Positions 5,228-7,478 of a stretch of DNA of 7,478 bases are shown in pieces (the first letter of the stretch is position 1; each line of letters starts with the position of its first letter). The DNA is from Gemmatimonadota bacterium (GTDB lineage Bacteria > Gemmatimonadota > Gemmatimonadetes > Longimicrobiales > Gaopeijiaceae). Below the pieces are notes generated by a model. It did no database searches. It was given only the letters and a program-made list of their open reading frames with translations, and was not told the origin of the DNA. A program made the translations under genes and the position numbers. Where the stretch lies: the NCBI GenBank assembly GCA_016209995.1, contig JACQVC010000111.1, forward strand, positions 1 through 7,478, read 5' to 3'.

Positions 5228-6049
5228 TCACGGCTCCGAGAGGATGGCCTGGCTCACGGTCAGGGCGCGGCGCACGGCCTCGACGTCGTGGACGCGGAAG
5301 ATACGGGCGCCCGCAGCGAACGCCAGGACGCAGGCGGCGATGGTGCCCTCGACGCGCTGGTCGGGCGGCGTGCCGAGCAGCTTGCCCAGGAAGCTCTTGC
5401 GGCTGGGGCCCACCAGGACGGGGTAGCCCAGCGCGACGATGCGCGCCAGCTCGCGCAGCAGCGTGAGGCTCTGTTCCGCCGTCTTCGCGAAACCAATACC
5501 GGGATCCAGGACGATGGCCTCCCGCGCGATGCCCGCGCTCGAGGCCCGTTGCAGCGCGACGCCCAGCTCGGCGGCCACTTCTCCCGTCGTGTCCGTGTAG
5601 GTAGCGAGCTGCTGCATCGTCGCGGGCTCGCCACGCATGTGCATGAGCACGACGCCGGCCCGCCGCTCCGCAACGAGCACGGCCATAGCCGGGTCAGCCT
5701 GTAAAGCGGACACATCGTTCACGATCACGGCGCCGGCATCGAGGGCGGCGCGGGCGACCGCCGCTCTGCGCGTGTCGATGGAGAAGGGGACCGTGAGGCG
5801 ACGACTCGCCGCCTCGAGGAACGGCAGCACGCGGCGCCGCTCCTCCGCCGGCGAGACCGGCTGCGCGCCCGGACGCGTGGATTCGCCGCCGACGTCCAGT
5901 ATCTCCGCGCCCGCCCCGATGAGCGTTTCCGCGCGCGCGAGGGCGGCATCCACCGTGGGGAGCTGGCCGCCGTCGGAGAACGAGTCCGGCGTGAGGTTGA
6001 GAATGCCCATCAGGATGGGGCGCTCGAGCGAGATCTCGCGATCCGCCAC
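5228..6049 (-). CDS. folP: Dihydropteroate synthase
   Basis: Joins p-aminobenzoate to 6-hydroxymethyl-dihydropterin diphosphate in cytoplasmic folate synthesis; the target of sulfonamides. From GTG 6049 it is 273 aa (usual 260-285), a TIM barrel with all motifs: MGILNLTPDSFSDGG (14-28), LDVGGESTRPGA (51-62), IVNDVSAL (109-116), VLMHMRGEPATMQ (134-146), LDPGIGFAKT (181-190), VGPSRKSFLG (213-222) and RVHDVE. The Phe and Arg-Pro loop positions linked to sulfonamide sensitivity (TPDSF, ESTRP) look wild type. The open frame continues to an ATG at 6187, overlapping ftsH by 14 nt, but that extension would be coded by two hairpins including an intrinsic terminator (6102-6064) and resembles no FolP N-terminus. 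GTG 6049 is therefore preferred, although no Shine-Dalgarno is visible and Trp-Arg just before it also fit the family. It is followed by cdaA after 6 nt. Confidence 0.93.
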   Translation of the reverse strand: MADREISLERPILMGILNLTPDSFSDGGQLPTVDAALARAETLIGAGAEILDVGGESTRPGAQPVSPAEERRRVLPFLEAASRRLTVPFSIDTRRAAVARAALDAGAVIVNDVSALQADPAMAVLVAERRAGVVLMHMRGEPATMQQLATYTDTTGEVAAELGVALQRASSAGIAREAIVLDPGIGFAKTAEQSLTLLRELARIVALGYPVLVGPSRKSFLGKLLGTPPDQRVEGTIAACVLAFAAGARIFRVHDVEAVRRALTVSQAILSEP

Positions 6050-6063
6050 GCGCCACCGGGCAG

Positions 6064-6102
6064 AAAAACGGGGATCGGCGCGCGACGGCGAACCGATCCC
6101 CG
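6064..6102 (-). terminator. Intrinsic terminator after ftsH
   Basis: On the minus strand a perfect 10-bp stem, CGGGGATCGG (6102-6093) with CCGATCCCCG (6078-6069), encloses a 14-nt loop and is followed by TTTTT (6068-6064). It lies 71 nt after the ftsH stop and ends 14 nt before the preferred folP start. It argues that ftsH transcription ends here and that folP begins a new unit or depends on read-through. It is also the main evidence against the long folP reading frame being translated from 6187. Confidence 0.88.
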
Positions 6103-6117
6103 GGGTGTCGGCGGGGC

Positions 6118-6145
6118 CCCCACGCAAACGAACAGTCGCGTGGGG
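6118..6145 (-). other. Perfect hairpin between ftsH and the terminator
   Basis: CCCCACGC (on the minus strand 6145-6138) pairs exactly with GCGTGGGG (6125-6118), an 8-bp stem with a 12-nt loop, starting 28 nt after the ftsH stop. It has no T-tract. Together with the terminator 15 nt further on it makes a tandem hairpin pair, the same arrangement as after the exbD genes. Likely an mRNA 3'-end stabiliser or part of a fold that modulates the terminator (inference). Confidence 0.6.
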
Positions 6146-6173
6146 TGAGGCGCCAGTGGTCGGGCTCACGGCG

Positions 6174-7478
6174 TCAACGTGGCGCATCCGGTTCCGGGCG
6201 ACTCGCGCGCACGCGCGTCGCCGCAGCGGACGCGACTCCCGCCTGCTCCGGCACCTCCTCGGGCTCTTCCGGTCTCGCCGGCGCGGTGACGGGCGAGGCG
6301 GCTCCGTCGCCCGAGGGGGAGACGGCGCGAGCGTCGGCGAGCGTGCCCGGCCCAGCCGTGACCTTCACGGGTGGAAGCGGCTTGCCCGCGGCCAGCAGCT
6401 CGACTTCCTGGCGGTCGAGCGTCTCCCGCTCGAGCAGAGCGTTGGCCAGCGCGTGCAGCAGCTCCAGCTCCCCCTGCATGATCTGGCGCGCCCGGTCGTG
6501 AGCTTCCTCGACGATCCGCTTCACTTCCTGATCCACGAGCTGCGACGTGTGCTCGGAGATCTCGCGCCGCTGCACCAGCTCGCGCCCCAGGAAGACCTCC
6601 TGTTCCGCGTCGCCCACGGCCATGAGCCCGATGGAGTCCGACATTCCGAAGCGGGTCACCATACGCCGGGCGATGTCGGTCGCGCGCTCGATGTCGTTGG
6701 CGGCGCCGGTCGTGACCTTGTCGAGGCCGAAGATCAGCTCTTCGGCCACGCGCCCGCCGAAGAGCATCACGAGCTGACCCTCCAGCCACGACTTCGTGTA
6801 CGAGTGGCGGTCCTCTTCCGGTAGACTCGCCGTCACGCCGAGCGCTCGGCCCCGAGGCACGATCGTCACCTTGTGAACCGGGTCCAGCTCCGGGATTCTC
6901 AGCCCGATCAGCACGTGACCCGCTTCGTGATACGCCGTCAGCCGACGCTCCGCCTCGCTTAGAACCAGGCTGCGCCGCTCGACGCCGAGAATCACCTTGT
7001 CCTTGGCCTCCTCGAGATCGGCCATCTCGACGCGGTCGGAGTTGCGGCGCGCGGCCAGCAACGCGGCCTCGTTCACGATGTTGGCGAGGTCCGCGCCGCT
7101 CATGCCCGGCGTGCCCTTGGCGATCGAGTGCAGCTCGACATCGTTCGAGAGCGGCACCTTGCGCGCGTGGATCCGCAGGATGGCTTCCCGGCCTTTGACG
7201 TCCGGCGCGTCCACGACGACGCGGCGGTCGAAGCGGCCGGGCCGCAGCAGGGCCGGATCGAGGACGTCCGGCCGGTTCGTGGCGGCCAGGAGGATGACCC
7301 CTTCGTTGGACTCGAACCCGTCCATCTCGACCAGGAGCTGGTTCAGCGTCTGCTCGCGCTCGTCGTGACCGCCGCCCAGACCGGCGCCGCGGTGCCGGCC
7401 CACCGCGTCAACCTCATCGATGAAGATGATACACGGGGCGTGCGCTTTGCCCTGCTCGAAGAGGTCGCGCACGCGCGA
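6174..7478 (-). CDS. ftsH: ATP-dependent zinc metalloprotease FtsH, C-terminal part (5' end off window)
   Basis: Membrane-bound hexameric AAA+ protease that extracts and degrades membrane and short-lived cytoplasmic proteins. The window holds the last 434 codons; the membrane segments and Walker A lie beyond the right edge. The fragment opens [11 protein letters not shown], then Walker [12 protein letters not shown] (17-27), the second region of homology [24 protein letters not shown] with arginine fingers R79 and R82, AAA lid [21 protein letters not shown], and the zinc protease site HEAGH (184-188) with third ligand D262 in [20 protein letters not shown] (273-281) and the C-terminal helical region follow, with the conserved core ending near 370. 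A Pro/Ala/Glu-rich tail of about 60 residues completes it. All catalytic residues in view are present. The stop TGA (6176-6174) is followed by two hairpins, the second a terminator. In many bacteria ftsH is followed by folP, as here. Confidence 0.96.
   Translation of the reverse strand, partial: SRVRDLFEQGKAHAPCIIFIDEVDAVGRHRGAGLGGGHDEREQTLNQLLVEMDGFESNEGVILLAATNRPDVLDPALLRPGRFDRRVVVDAPDVKGREAILRIHARKVPLSNDVELHSIAKGTPGMSGADLANIVNEAALLAARRNSDRVEMADLEEAKDKVILGVERRSLVLSEAERRLTAYHEAGHVLIGLRIPELDPVHKVTIVPRGRALGVTASLPEEDRHSYTKSWLEGQLVMLFGGRVAEELIFGLDKVTTGAANDIERATDIARRMVTRFGMSDSIGLMAVGDAEQEVFLGRELVQRREISEHTSQLVDQEVKRIVEEAHDRARQIMQGELELLHALANALLERETLDRQEVELLAAGKPLPPVKVTAGPGTLADARAVSPSGDGAASPVTAPARPEEPEEVPEQAGVASAAATRVRASRPEPDAPR

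Overview
The window is a compact, GC-rich bacterial chromosome segment. Every gene I can support lies on the minus strand, so in transcription order it reads from the right edge to the left. The proteins are housekeeping types: FtsH, dihydropteroate synthase, CdaA, ExbB with two ExbDs, YggS, DivIVA, a trimeric-type purine nucleoside phosphorylase (PNP) and IleS. The GC content, the ExbB-ExbD-ExbD set, the IleS variant 'GLHH' in place of HIGH, and yggS-divIVA close to ileS fit a Gram-negative-type soil phylum. Gemmatimonadota is my best guess, but that is inferred from memory of gene order and not demonstrated. I see no phage, transposase, CRISPR, tRNA or rRNA.

Layout in transcription order: (1) the 3' part of ftsH (7478-6174), followed by two hairpins, the second being a textbook intrinsic terminator (6102-6064). 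(2) A five-gene set, folP, cdaA, exbB, exbD, exbD (6049-2702), with gaps of 3 to 71 nt, closed by a second hairpin pair whose last member is again an intrinsic terminator (2636-2607). (3) A second set, yggS, divIVA, PNP (2577-315), in which the genes overlap through ATGA stop/start junctions. (4) A 96-nt inverted repeat (229-324) built of 8-base tandem units that fills the PNP-ileS gap and supplies the PNP stop codon. (5) The first 71 codons of ileS, running off the left edge.

The first set joins folate synthesis, the cyclic-di-AMP synthase and a proton-driven inner-membrane motor (ExbB with two different ExbD stators and no TonB/TolA partner in view). The second joins PLP homeostasis, a polar/septal scaffold, purine salvage and isoleucine tRNA charging. 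It resembles the Gram-positive ylmE...divIVA-ileS cluster, but without sepF/ylmG/ylmH and with a PNP inserted.

I do not see a wholly new system. The points most worth checking are: the octamer-built inverted repeat with stop codons in all six frames; the PNP carrying Asp where 6-oxopurine-specific trimeric PNPs carry Asn; the two terminators lying directly against the next gene's start, which affects the folP and yggS start calls; the link between cdaA and the ExbBDD genes; and a conserved-looking C-terminal peptide on DivIVA.
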